Position numbers and translations under genes: made by a program. The notes under the pieces were generated by a model. That model did no database searches and had not been told where the DNA came from. It worked only from the letters and a program-made list of their open reading frames with translations. A stretch of DNA of 58,102 bases. It comes from JAFGQU01 sp964483625 (lineage in GTDB: Bacteria; Omnitrophota; Gorgyraeia; Duberdicusellales; 4484-171). The stretch lies in NCBI GenBank assembly GCA_964483625.1, contig CAZABB010000008.1, positions 1 through 58,102 on the forward strand, read 5' to 3'. Positions 48,703 to 57,800 of the stretch are shown here, piece by piece. Positions within the stretch are counted from its first letter, which is position 1. Every line of letters starts with the position of its first letter.

Positions 48703-49887
48703 TTAATAATCAGGTGGCTGCTCTTCGATAATTCCCTCCCGGCGACAGGCTCGGAACGTCTGGCATAGCTGACAGTTTTTTATATCGGGCGGCCGCACCG
48801 CGGTTTTAAACAGCGGGCTGGTGTAGGCTGTCGTAGGGATCAGGCGCCAGAAGAATGCTTTGACGCCTGAGAAGTGCTTATCCCGGATGAGTCCGCCGGG
48901 AAGTTCTCCGGTCTGGGGATTGCGGAACAGGTATTCCCATTTTTTCCCGTATTTTTTCTCAGCCTCGCTTTTCAATGTTTCGATTTCATGTTCCAGGGCT
49001 TCTTTTTTTTCCGGAGAGCCCCATTGGCCATCGATATATGATTTGTTCAGGTTAAAGAGAATAAGGCGTAAGATGAATTCAGCTTCCAGGTTGTTGAATA
49101 GTTCAATATGGGTGTGGTCGGTTATGGATTTAAAGGTTCTGCCGGTCGCCATATTAAAACTTTGTTCGGCGACTTTGGCCCCTTGAGCTTCTTTTTCCCG
49201 CCGCCATCGCTCAAGCTCGGCGGATGCCCGTTCGTATTGCGTCTGGAGTTTTTCGTCCTGGTCTCGCTTGGCGTATCTGGTTTGGAGTTCCTCGCGTTTT
49301 TCATTATATAAAACGATGCTCTCATAATAGATCAGCCGGGCGTATAAGGCGATGTCGGTGAAATACTGATCAAGGGTGTTATGATAGCTCATCAGATGCC
49401 CCTTCCAGGCATTGATTCCGTTACGCAGGTAGTCCATTTCAAAAACCGGCGGGAATTTGGTATAGAAATCAACGTGTTTTTTCAAAAATTCGAGTGACTT
49501 CTCTAACCGGGCGATCACTTTGTTGGCATGGATGAATCTGTCCTTTTGGTCGGCTTCATCGAGCAGTTTAAAACCGGTAGTTTCGATCTGAGAAGGCTTG
49601 ATCAGTTTATTGAGATAGTGCGGCGGCGGGATCGGGCCTTTTTTAAAGTAATAACAGAGCCAGAGAGTGGGATGGTCAAAGGTGTGGGCACGGTGATCGC
49701 CGATGGTCTCCTGCACTGTCGCGATCATTCCTTCGATTTCATTGATTGCTTCAGAAACTGTCGGGATGGCCTTCTGGGGCCACGCAGGTAAACACGGTGC
49801 CGCCGCGAAAAGTGGAACGCAGATCAGGAACAATGCGATTCGCAGGCAGAGAATATTTTTTTGCGGGAGAAAACGCGTACGGTTCAT
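48703..49887 (-). CDS. Hypothetical exported coiled-coil protein
   Basis: About 394 aa from ATG 49887, where a signal peptide begins (MNRTRFLPQKNILCLRIALF...); the frame is open 29 codons further. After cleavage near AWPQ the protein is mostly helical, with a long charged coiled coil (about 215-260) and a pair CQLC near the end (IKNCQLCQTFRACRREG). I do not recognise it. The Cys motif may bind metal. Confidence 0.6.
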   Translation of the reverse strand: MNRTRFLPQKNILCLRIALFLICVPLFAAAPCLPAWPQKAIPTVSEAINEIEGMIATVQETIGDHRAHTFDHPTLWLCYYFKKGPIPPPHYLNKLIKPSQIETTGFKLLDEADQKDRFIHANKVIARLEKSLEFLKKHVDFYTKFPPVFEMDYLRNGINAWKGHLMSYHNTLDQYFTDIALYARLIYYESIVLYNEKREELQTRYAKRDQDEKLQTQYERASAELERWRREKEAQGAKVAEQSFNMATGRTFKSITDHTHIELFNNLEAEFILRLILFNLNKSYIDGQWGSPEKKEALEHEIETLKSEAEKKYGKKWEYLFRNPQTGELPGGLIRDKHFSGVKAFFWRLIPTTAYTSPLFKTAVRPPDIKNCQLCQTFRACRREGIIEEQPPDY

Positions 49888-49933
49888 GACCTCTTTCTGA
49901 ATAAATACCGATGTATCGGTAGGAATTGAGGCA

Positions 49934-50137
49934 TCACATCTTGGTGATGACGAGCTTCTTCGCCGTCTGGGCATTGATAACCGGCAGGTCTTTCCCGGTG
50001 CGTTTCAATGCTTTGATCAGGCGTTGATAGGCTTGCAGGCTGGTCTTGCCCTCGGTAAGATGATTGCTGCATATGGCGGCATAGCCTTTGCGGTTCGAAA
50101 TCTTGAAAATTTTCACCTTCCGCGCCCGTACCTTCAT
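49934..50137 (-). CDS. Hypothetical basic 67-aa protein
   Basis: From ATG 50137, chosen because AAAAGGAGGTACAG lies directly in front (seven more codons are open). It is rich in Lys and Arg (MKVRARKVKIFKISNRKGYA, KRTGKDLPVINAQTAKKLVI) with one Cys. It could bind nucleic acid; no family recognised. Confidence 0.6.
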   Translation of the reverse strand: MKVRARKVKIFKISNRKGYAAICSNHLTEGKTSLQAYQRLIKALKRTGKDLPVINAQTAKKLVITKM

Positions 50138-50247
50138 CTGTACCTCCTTTTTACTCAAAGGGTAATTGCCTCCTCTATGATTGCTTCTATTTTACCGTAT
50201 AAACGGAATATTTACCAATGTAAAAACAGGGGAAAATGATAAATGCC

Positions 50248-50276
50248 TTATCAGAAACATGCGTATCCGGTATAAT
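50248..50276 (+). promoter_or_regulatory. Sigma-70 promoter for the MIP18 gene, leaderless
   Basis: TTATCA (50248-50253), a 17-base spacer and TATAAT (50271-50276), then nine bases to the ATG at 50286. Confidence 0.6.
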
Positions 50277-50285
50277 ACTACCGAT

Positions 50286-50735
50286 ATGAAGACTGAACCG
50301 TTCAAGATAGGGATGTGGGTCGGCGTTTTGTTAGCTTTTGCCGGCATGGTTATGTTTCTTCTACCACGAGGGTATCTCTTTGTCAGGAACTTAAAAGGTT
50401 CTTCTGTCTCTGTCTCCTCACCATACCCGGATGAGATGTCTCTGCGGGAGTTATTGAAAACCGTGAAAGATCCGGAGACAGACCTTTCGGTCGTGGATAT
50501 GGGACTGATCCGTGATATCGTCGTCTCCAATGAAGGGGTGGTAACGGTCAAGATGATTTTTACGACCCCGGAGTGTCCCTACAACTGGTATTTACGTCGT
50601 CAGATAAAGGATACCCTTGAGTTGGTCTCTTCGGTCTCCCGGGTTCAGGTGATTATCGAAAAAAGGGTCGTGTGGGATCCTTCCCTGATGACCGAAACCG
50701 GCCGGGCGTGGCTTAAACGGCACAGAATACCATGA
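50286..50735 (+). CDS. Membrane-anchored MIP18/DUF59 protein
   Basis: About 149 aa from ATG 50286; the frame upstream is open but crosses the promoter. One N-terminal helix (about 8-30) anchors a MIP18 (DUF59/SufT-like) domain: LRELLKTVKDPETDLSVVDMGLIRDI and TTPECPYNWYLRRQIKDTL. Soluble DUF59 proteins help Fe-S cluster assembly; a membrane anchor is unusual. The Cys in PEC is the conserved one. The stop overlaps the start of the DsbD-like gene. Confidence 0.82.
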   Translation: MKTEPFKIGMWVGVLLAFAGMVMFLLPRGYLFVRNLKGSSVSVSSPYPDEMSLRELLKTVKDPETDLSVVDMGLIRDIVVSNEGVVTVKMIFTTPECPYNWYLRRQIKDTLELVSSVSRVQVIIEKRVVWDPSLMTETGRAWLKRHRIP

Positions 50736-51352
50736 TTGCAGAAGGATTGATGATGGGACTTTCATCCGGAGTGTTCTGTCTGGGGTATTGTTCGTTACCT
50801 CTTTCGGCGCTTTTGGTAACAGCTCCCCAGAGAACCTTTTTACGTGCGGCAGGTCTTATCGGCATTTTTTTAGGAGGAAGACTGACCGGGTATCTTTTAG
50901 TAGGAGCTGTCTGCGGTATCATCGGCGCGTCCTGGCCGGGGATAACGGCGGCTCGGGAGGCCATATTCGCTGTCGCACAGGGTGCTCTGGGGATTTTTTT
51001 GATTGCCTATGGGATCGGAGGTTTTAATCCGGCATATTTCAGAGGGGAATGCCGTGTGGTTTCTCCCGGCCGGTTTCCTTTTTTTGGAGCCGGATTTCTT
51101 ACCGGTCTACATATCTGTCCGCCGTTTTTGGCTGCGATGACAAGTGCGGTCGCGTTAGGTGATATCGGGCGGGCGGTCGTGTTTTTTTTCTTCTTTTTTC
51201 TGGGAACCAGCTTGTTTATTCTCCCTTTGGTTTTTTTGAGTCCTCTGGCTCACCGGGATGAGGTGCGGGTTGCCGGGCGGATCGTTGCCGTTATCTTCGG
51301 GATAGGATTTATCGCCAGAACGGTATGGTTTTATTGTTCGCGGTTCTTTTGA
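50732..51352 (+). CDS. DsbD/TauE-like cysteine membrane protein
   Basis: A 206-aa protein with six helices and the paired cysteine motifs FCLGYCSLP (helix 1) and HICPPFLAAM (helix 4), the pattern of CcdA/DsbD-type electron carriers and of the COG2836 'sulfite exporter' group. It may move reducing power or metal across the membrane. Translational coupling to the anchored MIP18 protein suggests a joint task, perhaps Fe-S or copper handling. Confidence 0.8.
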   Translation: MIAEGLMMGLSSGVFCLGYCSLPLSALLVTAPQRTFLRAAGLIGIFLGGRLTGYLLVGAVCGIIGASWPGITAAREAIFAVAQGALGIFLIAYGIGGFNPAYFRGECRVVSPGRFPFFGAGFLTGLHICPPFLAAMTSAVALGDIGRAVVFFFFFFLGTSLFILPLVFLSPLAHRDEVRVAGRIVAVIFGIGFIARTVWFYCSRFF

Positions 51353-51362
51353 GGCGGGGAAA

Positions 51363-51632
51363 CTATTCCTGAACGTTTTCTTCCCGGACTGTTTGCAGGT
51401 AGTCGTCCATGAGGGCGCGGATATCCTCCAATAACTCGATGATCTGGATATTCTGATAGTAGAGCGATTTCAGGACGTTCTGCAGATAGATAACGTCACT
51501 GTCGGCTTCTTCGTAGATTTCTTTTGCTTTTTGTTCGGCTTCGCTATAGGTCGTCGATTGGGCCGGGCATAGGGGCGCGGAAAAAATCATTCCGCTTAAG
51601 ATTATGCCGGCGATAAAGAAGCGTGGTATCAT
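51363..51632 (-). CDS. Hypothetical small secreted helical protein
   Basis: An 89-aa protein with a signal peptide (cleavage near PAQ, about 25), then an acidic helical domain (EAEQKAKEIYEEADSDVIYL, IQIIELLEDIRALMDDYLQ). No cysteine remains after cleavage. It follows the next gene on the - strand by 12 bases. Family unknown. Confidence 0.6.
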   Translation of the reverse strand: MIPRFFIAGIILSGMIFSAPLCPAQSTTYSEAEQKAKEIYEEADSDVIYLQNVLKSLYYQNIQIIELLEDIRALMDDYLQTVREENVQE

Positions 51633-51644
51633 CAGCTGATCAGG

Positions 51645-52097
51645 TTATTCGGTTGAAAACATGAACGACGGTTCAGGTACTATGGTTTCATCCGTCGTGT
51701 GATAGGAACCTTTTAACGTAACGACTCCCGTGCCGCTCAATGTCAGGTATCCGCCCCGCCGGTTGTATACCGCTGGATCGGTGGGGACTACCGGGCTTAC
51801 GACTCCGAAAATCGCGTCGTTGACCATCCAGTCCACGCAATATGCTCCGCCCAGAAATATTTCCTGAGCGGCAAAATCGCTGTCGGAAATAATCACGGCA
51901 CTTTCGGTATCCATATATACATCATCGGCCGCGGTGGGAGCCTGGGCCGGATACCAGTTGGCGGACGAATCCCAGTAGCCTGTACCCAAAAGCGACCAGG
52001 AAAGCACCTCGCCGGGAGCCTCGGGAACGCGGAAAACGGCATTCATTCCCATTGCCAAAAGATACACCAATACTATTCTTGATATGATTTTTTTCAT
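51645..52097 (-). CDS. Hypothetical secreted beta-rich protein
   Basis: A 150-aa protein with a signal peptide (1-29). The mature part begins with LGTGYWDSSANWYPAQAPTAADDVYMDT, the G-W-NW-P-D pattern that opens passenger beta-helices of autotransporter-associated and PEP-CTERM type proteins. It ends soon after (PEPSFMFSTE) with no sorting helix. It could be a truncated surface protein. Confidence 0.6.
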   Translation of the reverse strand: MKKIISRIVLVYLLAMGMNAVFRVPEAPGEVLSWSLLGTGYWDSSANWYPAQAPTAADDVYMDTESAVIISDSDFAAQEIFLGGAYCVDWMVNDAIFGVVSPVVPTDPAVYNRRGGYLTLSGTGVVTLKGSYHTTDETIVPEPSFMFSTE

Positions 52098-52223
52098 AAT
52101 CCGTATCCTATCCTCTACTTAAAATATACCAGATTTATCTTTAAGTTACAACCCTCAAAAATCCCTGGTTTTATAAAGGGTAGCGCGGTGCCGAGCGTTG
52201 TTTTTACGCATAATAAGGTATTG

Positions 52224-52252
52224 TTTACATCGGGAGAAAATTTTGATACAAT
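52224..52252 (+). promoter_or_regulatory. Sigma-70 promoter for the GT-C gene
   Basis: TTTACA (52224-52229), a 17-base spacer and TACAAT (52247-52252), giving a leader of about 15 bases before ATG 52274. Confidence 0.5.
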
Positions 52253-52273
52253 AATATTCATATAATAAAACGT

Positions 52274-53794
52274 ATGGAAAAGAACCAAATCAATGTTCAG
52301 CAATCAAGTACCCCTGATAATTCCTCTTTTGTCTCCACCTTTTCCTTTGTGATCATTTTCGTTCTTTCCGTTCTCAGCATCCGGTATCTTCTTTCTTTCG
52401 GATACGGGAACTTTCTGGAAATGTATGATAACGCCGCCCACCTGGCCAGTATGCGCGGATTCTATAAAGTGGGTCTGTTCTCTCCGGTAAATTACTGGCT
52501 CTATGCTCCCGGAGTGTATCCGCTTAATTATCCGCCTCTTTTTCATCTCGCCGGTTCGGTGTTGCTGAATGTTTTTCCCATGGAAGTCATCTCCCGCTGG
52601 TATTTCTTTCTGGTGTACCCTCTGTTTCTCCTGACCGTATTCTTTACGGCAAGAAAGATAAACGGTCTTCTTGGGGCAGTAGCGACCCTATTGTGTTTTG
52701 GCGGGTTTGTGGAGGTGGCGGAAAAGTCGTTCGGGTATGCCCCTTTGGTTTTAAGTAATATCTGTGGGCTGCTTTCTTTGATTTTTTTCTTAAGAAATAA
52801 AATAATTTCTCTTTCATTTCTTCTTTTGGGGGTTCTTACTCATCTGAACGGCGTCTTGTTCCTATGGGTATACGCGGTCTATTCCATTATTGATTTACCC
52901 GCGTTGAAAAAGAGTATCAGACCGATCGCGCGTTTTTCTCCCGGCAAAAAGATCGCTCTCGCGATCCTTTTGGGGGGATTGTTTTCCGGCGCGGCTCTTA
53001 TTATGCGGGAGAGGATTCTTTTCCTTGATCGTGATCCGAATTACAGCCTGTGGGAACATATCTTTTCTCCTCTGCCGTGGCGGGTTCTGGTGCGGGATAT
53101 CCCTTCTTTTTGCCTGACGGTGCCGGCGGCGTTCGGTCTTTTCTCGTTGTGGCGCAGGAAAGAGAAGTTATGGTTTTCTTTTTTGGCGGCGTACATATTC
53201 TTTTCTCTTGTTGTCGGCGGACGAATGTTGAGGATTAATCTGCTTATGGCGCAATCCTTCCTTATCGGTACGGTGGCCGTGGCGGTATATCCTTCTCTGG
53301 TACGAAAGTTGACCGAAAAAAAAGCTCTGATTGTTTTGTGTTGCGTCGCGGCACTTATGGTGTTTATTCCTGATTTCTCCGCGCCCTACCGTTATACTCT
53401 GGGAAAAGCTTCCTGGGTTACCTTTTTCGTCCCTCAGGTGAGGCTGGAAGCAAGACTTAACCTGCCGCTGGATGAACGTACCGATATGATTAAGATTATA
53501 AAAAACTCCAGTGACATTGACGATCTGGTCTTTATTGAGGCGTCCCACAATACTCAAAATTACTTTTTCGCTTTCTCCGGCCGCGTTCCGTTAAGTGATT
53601 TCGATCCGCGGCACATGGATATTTTCGATTACACCTATCAGTTGATCGAGAGAAAGCTTCCTCTATTCTGGATTTCCCTGCGTGAACCTCTGTTTGCGTA
53701 TGAGAAGATCAGGGAATATCCCAGCGGTTATGGCCTGTATATTCTCACCCGGAAAGATCTCGCCCGGAAACTGGACATATCCGTCATCCGCTGA
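52274..53794 (+). CDS. GT-C type membrane glycosyltransferase-like protein
   Basis: A 506-aa protein with about 11 membrane helices and a soluble C-terminal part (from about 395). The first outer loop has MYDNAAHLASMRG and YPLNYPPLFHL, consistent with the acidic DxD/ExD loop of GT-C enzymes that use polyprenyl-phosphate sugars. The C-terminal domain (DLVFIEASHNTQNYFFAFSGR...) resembles periplasmic domains of such enzymes. It may glycosylate surface proteins. The acceptor is unknown. Confidence 0.7.
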   Translation: MEKNQINVQQSSTPDNSSFVSTFSFVIIFVLSVLSIRYLLSFGYGNFLEMYDNAAHLASMRGFYKVGLFSPVNYWLYAPGVYPLNYPPLFHLAGSVLLNVFPMEVISRWYFFLVYPLFLLTVFFTARKINGLLGAVATLLCFGGFVEVAEKSFGYAPLVLSNICGLLSLIFFLRNKIISLSFLLLGVLTHLNGVLFLWVYAVYSIIDLPALKKSIRPIARFSPGKKIALAILLGGLFSGAALIMRERILFLDRDPNYSLWEHIFSPLPWRVLVRDIPSFCLTVPAAFGLFSLWRRKEKLWFSFLAAYIFFSLVVGGRMLRINLLMAQSFLIGTVAVAVYPSLVRKLTEKKALIVLCCVAALMVFIPDFSAPYRYTLGKASWVTFFVPQVRLEARLNLPLDERTDMIKIIKNSSDIDDLVFIEASHNTQNYFFAFSGRVPLSDFDPRHMDIFDYTYQLIERKLPLFWISLREPLFAYEKIREYPSGYGLYILTRKDLARKLDISVIR

Positions 53795-53832
53795 TTCCTT
53801 GCCTGGCGTCGAATTATATTTTTACGGACAGA

Positions 53833-54810
53833 TTACTCTTTAAGATTTAAAATTATCGGGGTGAGGATGCCGGCCAGAAATTTCTGCGTAGGGCGGTTAT
53901 AGTGTACGCGGTAGAGGCGGGATTGAGAAATGAGTTCTTTTCCCCGGGCGTATTCCCGGAAAGAAGGAAACGTATCGGTGAGGAACCCTTCGGGGGTTAT
54001 CTTCCGGATCATTTGGTGTATTGCGCGGGTTTTTTGCGTCCTGATCTCGCGTTCAAAAGGAAGAAGAACGAAATGTACATGAATGTGTTTCTTCTCCGCT
54101 AGCTCGATGAGATCGTTGACCAGATAGGTATAGAGATTTTTCGCGTCGGCCCGGCGCAGGGTGCTCATCAGCCACGCTCCCGGCCGGCGCAGGAGCGGAA
54201 TGCGGTTGAATGTGTTGGTATCACGCAGGCCTGAGAGGATAAGTTTATTTTCTTTGATGCGCCAGGCTGGTTTTATTGAGCCCGAGGCGAAAGGGCCGTA
54301 AATATCCCGCGATACGCTGTCTAAAGAAAAAGCGACGATCAGGATATCGTCGGGATTCAGCAAGAGGTATATTTCGTGTTTGATGCGCAGGTGCATCTGA
54401 AGGAAAGAATACCCGCTGGCGCCGAAATTATATACACAGAGATTTTCACGTTTGAGCTTCTCCTGCAGGTAGAAAGAGAATGTCTCATCGCCGTTTATGC
54501 CGTCCGCCCAGGCCAGGGAATCTCCCAGGATGAATACGTTACGTCGACAGGGGGAAGGAATGTTGGAGATGCGCCGCTGACCGAACCGTCCGGTACACTC
54601 GGTGACTTCTCCCTGGTCGAAATAAGTTTCCCATCTCTGGCAGGCGTCGGGCAGCGAGGTGTACCCGATAATCTCATCGGGCTGCCAGACCGTGCCGGTT
54701 CGGTTTTGAAGCGAATGGTAAGGCGAGGAAATGAACACGACGAGAGAAGAGGCGACCGCCGCCAGGGCCAAAAAAGCGATTACCGAGATGAAGATAAACC
54801 GTTTATTCAT
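53833..54810 (-). CDS. Membrane-anchored SGNH/GDSL hydrolase
   Basis: A 325-aa protein with an N-terminal helix (6-30) and an SGNH fold: block I FILGDSLAWADGI (Ser in GDS), block II NFGASGYS, and a C-terminal HYNRPTQKFLAGIL that supplies the catalytic His. Such enzymes deacylate or acylate polysaccharides at the cell surface. It follows the giant surface-protein gene by 46 bases on the same strand. Confidence 0.8.
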   Translation of the reverse strand: MNKRFIFISVIAFLALAAVASSLVVFISSPYHSLQNRTGTVWQPDEIIGYTSLPDACQRWETYFDQGEVTECTGRFGQRRISNIPSPCRRNVFILGDSLAWADGINGDETFSFYLQEKLKRENLCVYNFGASGYSFLQMHLRIKHEIYLLLNPDDILIVAFSLDSVSRDIYGPFASGSIKPAWRIKENKLILSGLRDTNTFNRIPLLRRPGAWLMSTLRRADAKNLYTYLVNDLIELAEKKHIHVHFVLLPFEREIRTQKTRAIHQMIRKITPEGFLTDTFPSFREYARGKELISQSRLYRVHYNRPTQKFLAGILTPIILNLKE

Positions 54811-54856
54811 CTATTCTTGAGATATATGCAGGTTGTGATGCCCTGTTGCGTTGTTT

Positions 54857-57800
54857 CTATTTACGCGCGTATGTCTTTAAATCCTCGAATCGGTCATGTT
54901 CGTACCCGACCCGTTTGGCGATAATACGATATCCGAACCGGGCGTTTGACGTTCCCTGCTTGTTTTCTTTTACGATAAAATAATCGGCGGTCCGCTCGGC
55001 CACATACAGGCCTTTACAGTTATCGTAAGGCGTAACCAAAATCTGATAGGTGATTTCGGTGTTGACCGTTTCTTTGTAAATTTTTTCGAAATATATTTTT
55101 GCCGAGCCGTTTTCAAGATGAGCTTCACCCAGGTCTTCAAAGAGAATTTCCGGCGCTTCAATCGCGTACAACACCGTCTCTTCGCTCTTTGAGGTCGGTA
55201 CGACGCTGGCTTTGCCTCCGACGAAATAAACATTGGCCCATTGTCGCGCCGAGGTGCCGAGGTTATAAGAATTGTCGGATCCCGGTAAGAGATGGCCGTT
55301 TAATGTCGCGCCGGCAAATGTCGGAGTATTCGCCGTCGTCAGATGCTGGCCGGTATCGAAGGCAAGATGCGTGTTGGTAATCGCATCAGCCGTTACACTC
55401 AGGTTTACGTCAAAATCCGCGCTTCCCGGCAGAATATCGTTTGAATTTAATGTGCTTGCTAATCCGCTGCCGGCAACAATATCACCCTGGGTGTCTACAT
55501 TGAGCGTTTCTCCCGAGCAGGAAAGAGATGCCCCGTCCACATCGGAACAGTCAAAAGAAAAGCGGACATCTCTGCTGCCGTCCCAGCCGACATTGATTCC
55601 CGTGCCGGAATCAAATCCGACATCTTCGTTGTCTCCGATATTGTCCCGGTGGGTCGCGTCGCTCAGAAGGTCCCATCCGTCGTTAATGAACCGGCTGTCA
55701 CAATCACTGGGGGAATCGAATGAGTCGGCGAGTTCATTCGCCCCGATAACACCGGTATCGATGGTACAGCCGTCTTCGCCTCCGGTACAGGTGAAATCGC
55801 CGAAGTCATTATCCCCGCCGCCGCCCAGGTCGTTATCCTGCAGGCCGGCGACTTCACTTGAATCGATAGATCCGTTGACAAAATCGTCGCCGGGAATACT
55901 GTTGTTGGGAAAATTTACCGCGCCGCCGGTAATATCGATCCCGCCGGATGAGGTGATCGCGGCGTTGGTAACATCGATGCCGTTATTGAAATCGGCATTG
56001 CCGGTCGCCCGCAGGGTCCCGTTTATATCCAGCTTGTAAGAGGGAGTGGTATCGTTGATTCCCACCCGGTTGACGTCGGTATCGACAAAGAACTCGCCGT
56101 TGTTTCCCAGACGCACGTCGCCGTTGTCGTAAAAGATATGGTGGGTGGTTGCGCTTCCGGAATCAATGAGCTGAAAATCAGTCGTCGTGTCCAGATTGAA
56201 GCTGAGATTGTTCCCGGTAAAGTTGATTTGGGTTGTCGCGTCAAGATCGAGGGTGTCTTCGAATTTATCGAAGTCCAGCCGGTTATTCTCTATTTCGGAA
56301 GAATCGATCGTCCCGTTCTGGAAATCATCGCCGGGGATTTCATTGCCGGGAAGATTAACCGTTGTGGTGTTGATGACGAGCGTGCCATCACCGTCGCCGA
56401 CATAGACATCGCCGTCGACCTCGAGGTTACCCTGGACATAGGTATCGTTATTGCCGGAAGCGTTACCGAAGGCGGAAGCGTCGCTGGAGATGTACAGGTC
56501 GCCGCTTGAGACGTGTAATTGCACATCAGGGGTATTTGTGCCTATCCCGGTGTATTCGGTTGAGGTATCAATATAAACTTCGTTGTTGTTTCCCAGGCGT
56601 ACGTCGCCGTTGGCGTAATAAATGTGATGAGCCGTCCCGGCGTCGAGGATTTGAAAAATACCGGTTGAATCTAAATCAATCTCAAAATTATTTGCTCCCA
56701 GATTGATTTGAGTTGTTGCATCAACGTCGAGGGTGTCCTGGAACTTGTCGAAATCTAAAATATCGGCTTCTAATTCCGAGCCGTCGATTCCTCCGGCAAA
56801 ATCGTCGCCGGGAATACTGTTGTTGGGAAAATTTACCGCGCCGCCGGTAATATCGATCCCGCCGGATGAGGTGATCGCGGCGTTGGTAACATCGATGCCG
56901 TTATTGAAATCGGCATTGCCGGTCGCCCGCAGGGTCCCGTTTATATCCAGCTTGTAAGAGGGAGTGGTATCGTTGATTCCCACCCGGTTGACGTCGGTAT
57001 CGACAAAGAACTCGCCGTTGTTTCCCAGACGCACGTCGCCGTTGTCGTAAAAGATATGGTGGGTGGTTGCGCTTCCGGAATCAATGAGCTGAAAATCAGT
57101 CGTCGTGTCCAGATTGAAGCTGAGATTGTTCCCGGTAAAGTTGATTTTGGTTGCGGCGTCGAGATCGAGGGTATCTTCGAATTTATCGAAATCAAGCCGA
57201 TTGTTCTCTACCTCCGAAGAGTCGATCGTCCCGTCTTGAAAATCGTCGCCGTCAAGAGTAGCGTCGGGGAAATCTACCGTGCCGGTGTTGACCGTAAATC
57301 CTCCATCACCGTCTCCCATATAGACGTCTCCGTCGACCTCGAGGTTGCCCTGGACATAGGTATCGTTATCGCCGGAGGCGTTGCCGAAGGCGGAAGCGTC
57401 GCTGGAGACGAACGCGTCGCCGGCGGAGATATGCAAAGGTGCGTCGGGCGTAGCGGTTCCCAATCCCGCGTATCCGGTCGAAGTGTCGACATAGAACTGA
57501 TTGGTGTTTACGTTCAGGTCTCCGGTCCCGTTCAAATCTACGATAAGGCTGGTGTTGTTCGCCGGGGTTAAAGTCAGGTCTCCTGCGCCTACGGTGGAGA
57601 TCGTTCCCGCGCCGGCGAAATCCAGAGAGTCTTGGTCGAGATTTGCCGTATCGACGGCGATGGCCGGGCCGTTGAAATAGGCCGTCCGGGGCCGGTTGGC
57701 GCCGGCGGCACCGATATCGTAGGTATTATGCGTTCCCCATTTGAGGAAATTATCAACATTGATTTCATCGCCGCTGACCGTCGCGGTAAGATCACCGGTG

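Noticed and set aside
55272..57571. Long + strand ORFs within the surface-protein region
   Set aside because: They arise from the repetitive, codon-biased surface gene on the other strand and simply repeat with it.
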